This document shows, piece after piece, positions 25,083-33,970 of a stretch of 64,000 bases of DNA. The notes below the pieces were generated by a model that was not told where the DNA came from, searched no databases, and worked only from the letters and a program-made list of their open reading frames with translations. Origin of the DNA: Chrysoperla carnea (taxonomy: Eukaryota; Arthropoda; Insecta; Neuroptera; Chrysopidae); NCBI RefSeq assembly GCF_905475395.1, contig NC_058338.1:77139435-77203434 (forward strand). Direction: 5' to 3'. Numbering within the stretch: position 1 is the first letter of the stretch; the number at the start of each line of letters is the position of its first letter. The position numbers and the translations under genes were made by a program.

Positions 25083-26009
25083 AATTTAGAACAAAACAAG
25101 TGAAAAGAAACAATTGACTGAGTTAATTGTTGAAATACCATGCATAGTCAGTGTTGATTTCTTTATCACATAACACATACAAAAATGTGTAGACAGTGTT
25201 GATGCGCAATCGTTTGTTTTTTTGACGTCACGTAAATAACAAAAGATAGATATTCCTATATTAATACATACTACAGTGCAACCTCGATATAACGAATCTG
25301 AAGGGAACCAGTAAATATTCGTTATATCAAGTAATTCGTTGAACTGAGGTTCGTTATGTTGAGGTTAGATTGGTCTAAAATTCGTTATAAAGAGGTAAAA
25401 GAATAGTTTTATTCACCTCAATATGTATTACGTACTTATACTAATAAATGATAACACATTTTTATCAAATTACTACATATGTATATGTGTTTGCTATGTA
25501 TTTATACTATTTCTTGATAGTTGAAAATTCGTTATATAGAGGTTGTACGCAAAGAATATTCGTAAAGTAGAGGTATATTTTATATTGACTCTTATGGACA
25601 ATTCAAGGGGATTACGAAAAATTCGTTAAATCGAGGAAATCGTTATATTGAGGTTCGTTATATTAAGGTTGCACTGTATAAAATTTGCACCTAATTAACG
25701 CCCTCGTGGGTAAATAGTGATGTTTACAAAAAAATGTTTCAAACAAAAGTTTTTTATTTTTTTATAAGGAACATTTTTACATTTAAACTTTTGTTCTATC
25801 TCTAACGGTTTACAAGATGGGTCCTACGGACCCAAGACCCAATTGACCTATTATCCTCATTTACGAACTTGACCTCACTTTTTACGTCCTGAGTACGCTG
25901 TAAATATTTCAGCTCGATATCTTTTTTCGTTTTTGAGTTATCGTGTCCACAGACGGACGGACGGACAACCGGAAATGGACTAATTAGGTGATTTTATGAA
26001 CAGCTATGA
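25083..26009 (-). repeat. R1 copy, left part, interrupted by a MITE and by the BEL element
   Basis: It starts with the terminal AACAATTGACTGAGTTAATT hairpin and continues through GTTTACAAAAAAATGTTTC, TACGGACCCAAGACCC and TTTCGTTTTTGAGTTATCG. The copy is broken twice: by a pogo-like MITE at 25274-25676 and by the LTR retrotransposon that begins at 26010. The R1 sequence resumes at 32879 after the retrotransposon. Confidence 0.8.
25274..25676. mobile_element. pogo/Tigger-like MITE, 403 bp
   Basis: The left terminus CAGTGCAACCTCGATATAAC and the right terminus (reading inwards from 25676) CAGTGCAACCTTAATATAAC form terminal inverted repeats of at least 25 bp with few mismatches. The element is flanked by TA on both sides (25272-25273 and 25677-25678). 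CAGTG-start repeats of the form ACCTCGATATAACGAA are characteristic of the pogo/Tigger branch of Tc1/mariner. There is no transposase, so it is non-autonomous. It sits inside an R1 copy and is therefore younger than that copy. Confidence 0.85.
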
Positions 26010-26553
26010 TGTTGGATTTTCCGCCAACTTCTTGAATTGAGTGGACTGAATCTACTACTATTTTTGAGATGACGATTGTCCAACATAAATAAATAAGTTT
26101 TGTTGATGTAATTAAATGTTAATACAAATTCATTAAAATAAGTTAATGGAACTTACCCGTTGAAACTGGATCCCATGTGGTACGAGTCCATGTGGTACGG
26201 AGGAAAATTTTTGGGATACCAGGATAAGGAATCGCACTTCACAACTTTGAAATAAGGACCCGTTTTAACGAGAGAATTTATAAAACAGTTCAATAAACAC
26301 CAACTTTTACAATGATTTTATTATAGAGATAAATAACTTTGCTTTTGCGGTAACGTTACGGAACGATATTAACTATTAGCAAAAAAAACTACTACTGATT
26401 ACCAAAAAAAAATATCTTATTATTACATAAATATTTACGGCTTGTATGTAACATTTATGTACAAAAAAAATAAAATATAGTTTGTCTACACAAAACATGA
26501 TGCGACGCCATAAAATAAAATAATAAATTTGGAAACTAACTGCGGCCTCAACA
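26010..26553 (-). repeat. 3' LTR of the BEL/Pao element (intact, 544 bp)
   Basis: This LTR lies at the left because the element is on the minus strand. On that strand it starts TGTTGAGGCCGCAGTTAG and ends GGCGGAAAATCCAACA. Its two ends are matched by the other LTR at 32492-32878. It appears undisturbed and can serve as the reference for the normal LTR structure of the family. Confidence 0.85.
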
Positions 26554-26566
26554 TCCCCCCCACCCT
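26554..26566 (-). promoter_or_regulatory. Polypurine tract of the BEL/Pao element
   Basis: On the minus strand AGGGTGGGGGGGA immediately precedes the 3' LTR (TGTTGAGG). This is the expected position and composition of the plus-strand priming site of an LTR retrotransposon. Confidence 0.75.
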
Positions 26567-26760
26567 GAAATATTGTTTCAGAAATCAAGCAAACCAAGTT
26601 TACCAAATTTTAATGTAAAGGGGACATAAAGGGACATATATAGGAAACTAAAATGCTAAACCATAAGGTTCTAAAATCAAAAAAATCAAATTCTAATTAA
26701 GTGAATATTATATTAAACTAAAACAATGCTACTCTACTAAAATACGTAAAAAAAAAAAGG

Positions 26761-29700
26761 TTATTGTGAGGGAAGCGGGCAAACTTTAACCGTGGGCCTT
26801 TTGAACAGCCCTTGTTTGGTTCGAACAGAGACAACTCTAATTACACCGTCTTTACTAGGGAAGATTTCTTCGATAACACCAAGAGGCCACCTTAAAGGCG
26901 GAATGCCATCTTGTTTTAAAATGACAACCATACCGGGTACGATTGGAACAGAGGGGGTGTTCCATTTTTCCCTGACTTGCAAGGTTGTTAGATATTCCAA
27001 TCTCCAGCGATGCCAATAGTCTTGAACCATTCTATCAATCAATTGAAAACGATCCAGCCGATTGATTGGTTCAGCACTTAAATCTGGTGCGGGAATATTT
27101 TGGAGCGGAGTTAGCGTCAAAAAATGTGCCGGAGTCAACGCGGTGGGTGCGGTTGGATCAGAACTAAGAACGCATAGCGGACGTGAGTTAAGTAATGCTT
27201 CAATTTGAGCTAACAACGTTGTTAATTCTTCATAAGACAATAGTTGGGAATTGAGACCTTTATATAAATGGGTTTTTACGGAGCGCACGTTGCGCTCCCA
27301 AATACCTCCGAAGTGCGGAGAGTTTGGTACGTTGAATTTCCAAGCTATTTTCCTTGAGGCGAGCTCATCTCCAATAAGTTCATTGTACTCTTTGGATATT
27401 ACAAGTTTGTACAACTCGTCTAAATTCGATTTAGCTCCCACGAAATTCGTACCTTGATCGGAATAAAGGCAGGCGCATAAACCACGGCGAGATAAAAACC
27501 TTTTGAAGGCTTGTAAAAAATGTTGCGTTGACAATGAACTTACTAGCTCTAAATGCACAGCTTTAACGCTTAGGCAAACGAAAAGGCAAATATAAGCCTT
27601 TTGCGACAGTGTACCACGTTTACGGTGAAGAGTGATACTTACAGGTCCTAAATAGTCAACTCCAGTGTGAAGAAAGGGTTTAGCTTGCTGAATTCTATAA
27701 GCAGGCAGGTCGGCCATCAAAGGAAATGTAGGTTTGGGTTTAAATTTATAACAATAGTTGCAAGATTGGATACGATTACGAATCACTCCACGACCCGCCA
27801 TGATCCAATATTTTTGGCGGATAAGTGCAGAAACTAAGTATGGTCCAGTATGTAAATTCTTACGATGATAGTAATCTATTAAGAGGTTTACTAGCGGATC
27901 CTTCTTTGGTAAAAGCAAGGGATGCTGCTGATCATAAGTGAGTTCAGCTGAGTTTGACAAACGACCCCCCACCCTGAGAAGGCCATCCCTCAAAAAAGGT
28001 CTGAGTTTTCGTAAATAAGGAGAACATTCCTTATTAGAAGCTAAAAGTGACATATCTTCCTCGAAATGTACCCTTTGTACTACTCTAATCATTGTTAGCT
28101 CAGCCTTTTCCAATTGTTCAGCGAGTATATAATTTTGTCGCGGTAAAATACGAAGAAATCGCAATACGTATATAGTAGCCCGAATTAGTTTCCACCATGT
28201 TGAAATTCGGGTCACTAATAGATATAGTGAATTTGCTCCTTTATCAACGAGCGGAAGCGCTATTAACTTTTGTTCAATAGTGGTCGAACTTACACCACTA
28301 TCAAATGGTTGAATAGGCCATTGATTTCTGTAATTAGATAACCAAGATGGCCCAGTTAACCAGAGCGGGTGTTCTAATAATTCGGAAGGAGTTAAACCAC
28401 GTGAAATGCAATCAGCGGGGTTAGATTGGCTATCAATATGGAACCAATTTTCTTTGGAAACCAACTGCGTGACCTTTGTAACGCGATTTGCCACAAATGT
28501 CGCCCATCTTGAAGGAGAAGAATTTAGCCAACTTAAAACTACGGTGCTATCAGAAAATGCAAGTAGGTCGATTATAGGAATCCGGGATCCATATGTATCT
28601 AATACAAAATGAACTAATTTTGAAACTAAATGTGCGGCGCATAATTCTAATCTGGGAATAGAAATTGTTTTTGTTGGCGAGACTTTCGATTTAGAACACA
28701 GCAATGTGACTTTGATTTGTTTGTTTGGAGTTAAGGTTTGGAGGTAAACTACTCCTCCATAGGCCTTTTCACTGGCATCAGCGAAAGCTACTAAAATTGT
28801 GGGACTATTTTTGAAAACAGACACATGTCGCGGAACTTGAAAATTATTCAACAACGATAGTTCATCAATGAATAATAACCATTTTTTTAATATGTTAGGC
28901 GGTGGCGTATCATCCCATTGAAGTGCAAGACTCCATAAATCTTTAATAATTAATTTAGCGTAAAGAATAACGGGAGATAAAAGACCTAAAGGATCATAAC
29001 AGCGTGCAATGGTGGATAAAATTATGCGTTTTGAACAGGTTTGTCTAGTTGAGTTAACCTGAAATGATAAAATATCTGCATGCGGGTTCCATTGAAGGCC
29101 AAGCACCTTCAATGTATCACTTTCAAATTGTAGCAGGTCAACAAGATGAATTTCCGGTGGAATAATGTCGAGAAGTTGTTTACTATTAGAGGACCACTTG
29201 ACCAATTCAAATCCTCCTGATTTAAACAAACCCACCGATTCCTCATACAACAATTTGGCATCATCAATACTATCGACACTAGAGACAAGGTCGTCTATGT
29301 ATAGATCTCTTAAAACAACTTGTGCAGCATTCGGATATGTTTTGGATTCATCTTTAGCCAATTGTTGGACAACTCTTAGAGCCAAATAAGGAGATGATTT
29401 GATTCCAAATGAAACTGTGTTCAATTGAAGTTTTGTAACTAGTCTCTCAGGTGAGAAACGCCATAGTAGTCTTTGATAACGTCTATGCGATTCAGCAACA
29501 ATAATTTGTCTGTACATTTGTCGTATGTCTGCACACATGGCAATGGAAAATAAGCGAAAATTCAATAATATAGTGCGAATATCTATCTGCAATTTTGGTC
29601 CCGCATATAAAATGTCATTTAAAGATAATGAAGAAGTACTTTTCATACTGGCATCGAAAACTGCGCGAACTGGTGTTGATGAACTAGCTTTGAATATGGG

Positions 29701-31938
29701 ATGATGAGGTATATAATAGGTCGTTGAGTCGGAATCGTTTTCTTCGACTATACTCATGTGACCTTGATTTAGATAATCTTGAATAATTTTGTCGTATTCA
29801 AGTTTTAACTCTGGAGAAGCCTTTAGTCTCCGTTCCAATGAAAGATATCGTTTATAGGCAAATGAATATGAATCACCTAAATTTGAAGGGTGATTTTTAA
29901 AGGGCAATGATACAATATATCTCCCAGTAGGATCTCTATCAACCGTTGAAACGAATAAATTTTCGCAATATTCATCTTCAGGGTCCATTGCCACAGATAC
30001 TGAGACCTCTTCTAATTCCCAAAAACGTTTTAAAATATTTTCTATGGGTGGTTCATCCATTGTAGTGCAAAAGATCTGAGTTTGATCGGTTGAAGACAAA
30101 AGAGGTGCGCAACCCATAACCACATAGCCTAAGCTACTCTCAACTGCAATAGGTGATGATTTGGAGGTGGTTACTCTACCAGTGTAAAACAAATGCGGGA
30201 ATAATTGAGCACCAATTATTCCGTCTATAGGACCCGGTTGATGGTATTTTTCATCTGCAAGGGGTAAATTCTTAAAACAGGACATGGATTCCGTGTTTAT
30301 TGGTGACGTTGGTAATTGATTCGTTATTTTGTTGACTACTAAGACATTTATATTGTATGATTTTAAGGGATCATATCGCGAGAAAAATGTTAAGTTCGAT
30401 TGTCCATGGGCTGGGTTGGAATTTGATCCGATTCCACTAATTGAATTGTAAACTTTGGACATTGGTAGTCCAAGGCGTTTGCGACAATTTGCGGTTAATA
30501 AATGAGCTTGAGATGCACTATCCAAAATAAAACGAGCTTGTTGCTTTTCTCCATTACAATCTTGAATATAAACAATAGCGGTAGCTAAGAGCACTGTTGA
30601 GTTTTGTTGAGGACTATTACACGATGTCGTTGAGCACAAACTATGCGAGGGCGAAATACTTTCTAAACTATGGTTTTCTTTCGGCGGTGATTTTGACTCA
30701 ACGGCAATAGGTCCAGTTTGCGGTATTGTAACCCTAGTTTGGTCAAAATGCAATAATGAATGATGTTTCAAGTTGCAAGTTGAACAAGTTGATTTTGAAT
30801 TACAATTTGCTATAAGGTGACGATCGCTTAAGCAATTCAAACATAAATGTTTTTGAATGGCGCAAGTGTATCTTTCCTTTGGGGAAAGCCTTATAAATTG
30901 GCTACAACGGTAAACTATATTGTGGTCAGTCTGATGGCACATTGGGCATTTGTTATTTGATGAGCCATTTTTAATCATAAATGAAGACATGGTTTTGGAC
31001 TTATTGTGGCTAGCGTTATTAATTTGGCTGGATTTAATGCTATTAGCATAAGTAACATGAGGACGTGAGCGCGATAAAATTTTAGTTTGTTCTTTCACAA
31101 ACTCAATAATATCTTCGTAATTTGGGATAGAATCTTTTCTTTTATAATTTTCGAACAAACGTGATGTTTCGGGATCAAGTTTAGATAAAGCTAAATAAGA
31201 AAAAATGAAATTTGATAAATTAGGGATATCTAATTTTTGTAGGGCAACTACAGCGGTATCAAATTTTTCGACGAATGAATTGAGCTGGGACTCAGAGTTT
31301 AATGATTTAAATTCAAAAATTTGTTTCAGATAAGAGCTAGCTAGTACGCGTTTATCCTGGTATTTATCAGTAAGTGATTTCCAAATTATTGGATAATTTT
31401 CGGAAATTGGAGGTATTCCAGAACAAATATTTAAGGCGTTTCCTTTTAGCTGTCCAATTAGATAATGTATTCTATCCGTGTCATTTAATTCACAATTATC
31501 ATGAATCATGCTTTTGAAACACTGGTAAAAGATGGGCCACTGAGAAATATCCCCTGAAAATGTAGGCAATTCTAATTTAGGAAGTCGCGGTAAAGATCTA
31601 TGGGGTTGTGAATTTTGTATTGTCGATGAGGTTGCCTTTTCTCTATCAGCTACTTGCCTAGCTACAAAGCGAATATGATCACGTAGGTCCTCGAAACTGT
31701 TTAAACATTGGTAATCAGGAACAAAAGTTTTGTCTAGTTTTAATTCAAGGAGGTTTATGGAATCGATTGTTTCCGTAAATAATAAACTGGTTTGCTCGAA
31801 CCCCTCGTATTTAATTTTGAAAATACGAAGATTTTCTGAAGTTGCAATATTATTGCTTGCATCGTAGATACCTTGAATTCGACGAAAAAGATTCTCCTTT
31901 TTTGCCGTTAAAACTCTCAATTGTTGTTCAGTTGCCAT
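26761..31938 (-). CDS. BEL/Pao Gag-Pol polyprotein, 1,725 residues
   Basis: This single uninterrupted frame encodes the structural and replication polyprotein of a BEL/Pao retrotransposon. The ATG at 31938 (ATGGCAACTGAACAACAA) is preferred over an in-frame upstream TTG. The order of domains is typical. A Gag DUF1759-type region spans roughly residues 100-300. Cys/His knuckles lie around 335-395 (CPMCHQTDHNIVYRC, CLNCLSDRHLIANC, CSTCNLKHH). The aspartic protease has LDSASQ near residue 473. Reverse transcriptase has its YIDD box near 879. RNase H (LVAFADASEKAYGG) is near 1050. The integrase has an HHCC zinc finger followed by catalytic D (HTGVDYLGP), D (YSDQGTNF) and E (IWERNVRS) near 1428, 1493 and 1547. 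The protease motif DSA rather than DSG/DTG is common in this clade. There is no env-like frame. Every catalytic motif is present, so the copy may be competent apart from its 5' LTR. Confidence 0.95.
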   Translation of the reverse strand: MATEQQLRVLTAKKENLFRRIQGIYDASNNIATSENLRIFKIKYEGFEQTSLLFTETIDSINLLELKLDKTFVPDYQCLNSFEDLRDHIRFVARQVADREKATSSTIQNSQPHRSLPRLPKLELPTFSGDISQWPIFYQCFKSMIHDNCELNDTDRIHYLIGQLKGNALNICSGIPPISENYPIIWKSLTDKYQDKRVLASSYLKQIFEFKSLNSESQLNSFVEKFDTAVVALQKLDIPNLSNFIFSYLALSKLDPETSRLFENYKRKDSIPNYEDIIEFVKEQTKILSRSRPHVTYANSIKSSQINNASHNKSKTMSSFMIKNGSSNNKCPMCHQTDHNIVYRCSQFIRLSPKERYTCAIQKHLCLNCLSDRHLIANCNSKSTCSTCNLKHHSLLHFDQTRVTIPQTGPIAVESKSPPKENHSLESISPSHSLCSTTSCNSPQQNSTVLLATAIVYIQDCNGEKQQARFILDSASQAHLLTANCRKRLGLPMSKVYNSISGIGSNSNPAHGQSNLTFFSRYDPLKSYNINVLVVNKITNQLPTSPINTESMSCFKNLPLADEKYHQPGPIDGIIGAQLFPHLFYTGRVTTSKSSPIAVESSLGYVVMGCAPLLSSTDQTQIFCTTMDEPPIENILKRFWELEEVSVSVAMDPEDEYCENLFVSTVDRDPTGRYIVSLPFKNHPSNLGDSYSFAYKRYLSLERRLKASPELKLEYDKIIQDYLNQGHMSIVEENDSDSTTYYIPHHPIFKASSSTPVRAVFDASMKSTSSLSLNDILYAGPKLQIDIRTILLNFRLFSIAMCADIRQMYRQIIVAESHRRYQRLLWRFSPERLVTKLQLNTVSFGIKSSPYLALRVVQQLAKDESKTYPNAAQVVLRDLYIDDLVSSVDSIDDAKLLYEESVGLFKSGGFELVKWSSNSKQLLDIIPPEIHLVDLLQFESDTLKVLGLQWNPHADILSFQVNSTRQTCSKRIILSTIARCYDPLGLLSPVILYAKLIIKDLWSLALQWDDTPPPNILKKWLLFIDELSLLNNFQVPRHVSVFKNSPTILVAFADASEKAYGGVVYLQTLTPNKQIKVTLLCSKSKVSPTKTISIPRLELCAAHLVSKLVHFVLDTYGSRIPIIDLLAFSDSTVVLSWLNSSPSRWATFVANRVTKVTQLVSKENWFHIDSQSNPADCISRGLTPSELLEHPLWLTGPSWLSNYRNQWPIQPFDSGVSSTTIEQKLIALPLVDKGANSLYLLVTRISTWWKLIRATIYVLRFLRILPRQNYILAEQLEKAELTMIRVVQRVHFEEDMSLLASNKECSPYLRKLRPFLRDGLLRVGGRLSNSAELTYDQQHPLLLPKKDPLVNLLIDYYHRKNLHTGPYLVSALIRQKYWIMAGRGVIRNRIQSCNYCYKFKPKPTFPLMADLPAYRIQQAKPFLHTGVDYLGPVSITLHRKRGTLSQKAYICLFVCLSVKAVHLELVSSLSTQHFLQAFKRFLSRRGLCACLYSDQGTNFVGAKSNLDELYKLVISKEYNELIGDELASRKIAWKFNVPNSPHFGGIWERNVRSVKTHLYKGLNSQLLSYEELTTLLAQIEALLNSRPLCVLSSDPTAPTALTPAHFLTLTPLQNIPAPDLSAEPINRLDRFQLIDRMVQDYWHRWRLEYLTTLQVREKWNTPSVPIVPGMVVILKQDGIPPLRWPLGVIEEIFPSKDGVIRVVSVRTKQGLFKRPTVKVCPLPSQ

Positions 31939-32327
31939 TATGATAGCCGTTAACAATTAATTTTTAATAACAAACAATGAATAAAGATACAAAAAAAAAT
32001 TTCTAAAATGTTCCAAAAAAAAAATCCCAACAAATGAATTTAAGTATTGTTTAAACAATTCTTGAATGTTCAATAGATGTTTATTGAATGTTCAATAAAT
32101 GTAGCGAAGCAAATTCAAATGAGTTTAGAAAGCTAAATTAAATTCAAACTATTTCAATAAATGATTGCTATGGCGGAGCAGCAATTTTGTTTGAGACAAA
32201 CTATAATAAAGTACGAAATAATTTTTAAATTTTTATTTTCTATTTTCGAAATTAATAAGTAATTAAATAATCTTGATTCGCAAAATGGTTTTAATTATTA
32301 TCTCGAATTTAATTAGAAAATTAAATA

Positions 32328-32702
32328 AAACTATTTAAAGCGGTTTCAAAACTAAAAAAAAAAAAAAAAACAAAAAAACAAAGTATCAATGGCGATTTCA
32401 AAACTACAATAACAAAATTTATGGCGGTTACTACTAAACTAACAAAAAAAATTGAAAAGGTTTTCCATCCGGTTCGTATGGACCAAATATATGTTGGATT
32501 TTCCGCCAACTTCTTGAATTGAGTGGACTGAATCTACTACTATTTGGTCCATACGAACCGGATGGAAAACCTTTTCAATTTTTTTTGTTAGTTTAGTAGT
32601 AACCGCCATAAATTTTGTTATTGTAGTTTTGAAATCGCCATTGATACTTTGTTTTTTTGTTTTTTTTTTTTTTTTTAGTTTTGAAACCGCTTTAAATAGT
32701 TT
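32328..32702. repeat. Perfect inverted duplication A/A' spanning leader and 5' LTR
   Basis: Arm A (32328-32489, retrotransposon leader including the primer-binding site) is repeated inverted as A' (32541-32702), about 162 bp per arm, with a 51 bp loop made of the LTR end. By eye the arms appear identical. The left junction of A' lies at a TATTTGGTCC match to the primer-binding-site region. The right junction is at an AAACTA-type microhomology. Confidence 0.85.
32467..32485 (-). promoter_or_regulatory. Putative tRNA primer-binding site of the BEL/Pao element
   Basis: Reading the minus strand, TGGTCCATACGAACCGGAT begins 6 nt after the LTR end. TGG complements the universal tRNA CCA tail, and the following GAACCGGAT resembles the complement of an insect tRNA-Tyr 3' end, with mismatches in the acceptor stem. 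The tRNA identity is tentative. The inverted duplication in the 5' LTR starts at this site. Confidence 0.5.
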
Positions 32703-32878
32703 CCAAATTTATTATTTTATTTTATGGCGTCGCATCATGTTTTGTGTAGACAAACTATATTTTATTTTTTTTGTAACATTTATGTACAAAAAAAATAAAA
32801 TATAGTTTGTCTACACAAAACATGATGCGACGCCATAAAATAAAATAATAAATTTGGAAACTAACTGCGGCCTCAACA
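32492..32878 (-). repeat. 5' LTR of the BEL/Pao element, rearranged (387 bp)
   Basis: About 50 bp at the left end (from TGTTGGATTTTCC to CTACTACTATT) and about 100 bp at the right end (AACATTTATGTAC...CCTCAACA) match the intact LTR at 26010-26553. The roughly 390 bp in between has been replaced by inverted copies of neighbouring sequence. The copied sources are the element's own 5' leader and the LTR right end. The LTR promoter region is probably altered. Confidence 0.85.
32700..32861. repeat. Perfect inverted duplication B'/B inside the 5' LTR
   Basis: B (32786-32861, the normal LTR end: ACAAAAAAAATAAAATATAG...AATTTGGAAAC) is preceded by its inverted copy B' (32700-32774), separated by an 11 nt loop (AACATTTATGT). 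Together with A/A' this forms two back-to-back palindromes. Confidence 0.85.
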
Positions 32879-32982
32879 GCTATGACAAAATTTTTTTCCT
32901 AGCATCATTAGTTTTAAGCGTTACAAACTTGGGACTAAACTTAATATACTATGTATATTTCATATATGCATGGTATAAAAAC
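32879..32982 (-). repeat. R1 copy, right remainder after the BEL insertion
   Basis: This continues the R1 copy broken at 26009: GCTATGACAAAATTT..., GTTTTAAGCGTTACAAACTT, then the TATTTCATATATGCATGGTA terminus. Removing the retrotransposon and one GCTATGA restores the normal R1 order. Confidence 0.8.
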
Positions 32983-32983
32983 C

Positions 32984-33216
32984 TATGTTGCTCATTTACG
33001 AACTCAACCTCACTTTTTACGTCCTGAGATCGCTACAAATTCAGCTTGATATCTCTTTTTGTTTTTCAGTTATCATGTTGACGGATAATTTGGTGATTTT
33101 AAGAACACCTAGGATACCAAAATTTTATTGGTAGCATCAATATTTTTAAGCGTTACAAACTTAGGACTGAACTTTGTATACCTTTGATATACTTCATATA
33201 TGCATGGTATAAAAAT
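32984..33216 (-). repeat. R1 partial copy, adjacent in tandem
   Basis: It begins abruptly at CTATGTTGCTCATTTACGAAC, in the middle of the R1 consensus. It runs to the terminal TACTTCATATATGCATGGTA. It follows directly on the end of the previous R1 copy in the same orientation, as a truncated tandem duplicate. Confidence 0.7.
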
Positions 33217-33794
33217 CTGGCATTTGTTTAAAATTTTTTAAGCATTTAGCCGGCTCTGAAAGCCCAGGTAAATGTTTCCTCTTTTTTGATGACATTCTTG
33301 GCCTAGAGTCTATAAAACCTCCTAAGGAATAAATAAACCTAAATATCCCTGAGTTACTATACAAGGTTGATATAATTCACAATAGGTATAATAGACGGGT
33401 TGATACTTTACACATACTTCACTTGCATTGTCACTTCTCTATTATATGGCATGGATGGTAAAGATTTATATCCGTAAAGTACAATGTTATAAGAAAATAA
33501 TACTAGTCTCTATATAATAAAACAAAAAGGTCAAAGGTTATGGGGGTGAAATTATGTAAAATGTCTTACAATATAAAATATGGTGTTTTTAACGCATTCT
33601 TTGAAAGTACAACATTGTTCAATCAAAAATTTTATTCAAATAAATCCGATTTTCATAATTTTTAGGTCAAAATTACCTTAGTTAAGACAGTTCACTCGTG
33701 AAATGGATTTTCTCAGGAATTCAATGAAATCGAAATAAATGATCAGTAAAAGTATCTATGTATTCTCTATTTAATAAAAAAAAAAAAAATTGAA

Positions 33795-33970
33795 AACAAA
33801 CAATTGACTCAGTTAACTATTGAAATACCATGTATGAACAGTGTTGATTTACTCGTTACTCTTACACACATAGTAATAAGAGAATCTTTCTTTTACGGGT
33901 AAACAGTGATGTTTACGAGAAATGTTTCAAACAAAAGTTAGTTCTTTTTTTATAAAGGAATTTTTTTCCA
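33795..33970 (-). repeat. R1 partial copy
   Basis: It begins with GAAAACAAACAATTGACTC and the AATACCATGTATGAACAGTG block. It then has GGGTAAACAGTGATGTTTAC and AATGTTTCAAACAAAAGTTA, and is truncated after about 180 bp. Confidence 0.65.

Larger units (their letters stand above)
26010..32878 (-). mobile_element. BEL/Pao LTR retrotransposon, full length, inserted in R1
   Basis: The element is flanked by GCTATGA at both ends (26003-26009 and 32879-32885). It has LTRs starting TGTTG and ending CAACA on its own strand, a purine-rich tract next to the 3' LTR, a TGG-starting primer-binding site next to the 5' LTR, and one uninterrupted Gag-Pol frame. The 7 bp flanking match is slightly longer than the usual BEL target duplication of 4-6 bp; part of the match may be chance. 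An intact frame implies recent insertion, yet the two LTRs differ structurally because the 5' LTR is rearranged. Confidence 0.9.

Noticed and set aside
26792-29389. Plus-strand open frames inside the retrotransposon (for example 26792-27019, 27251-27457, 28406-28612, 29165-29389)
   Set aside because: They are antisense shadows of the 1,725-residue Gag-Pol frame and have no independent features.
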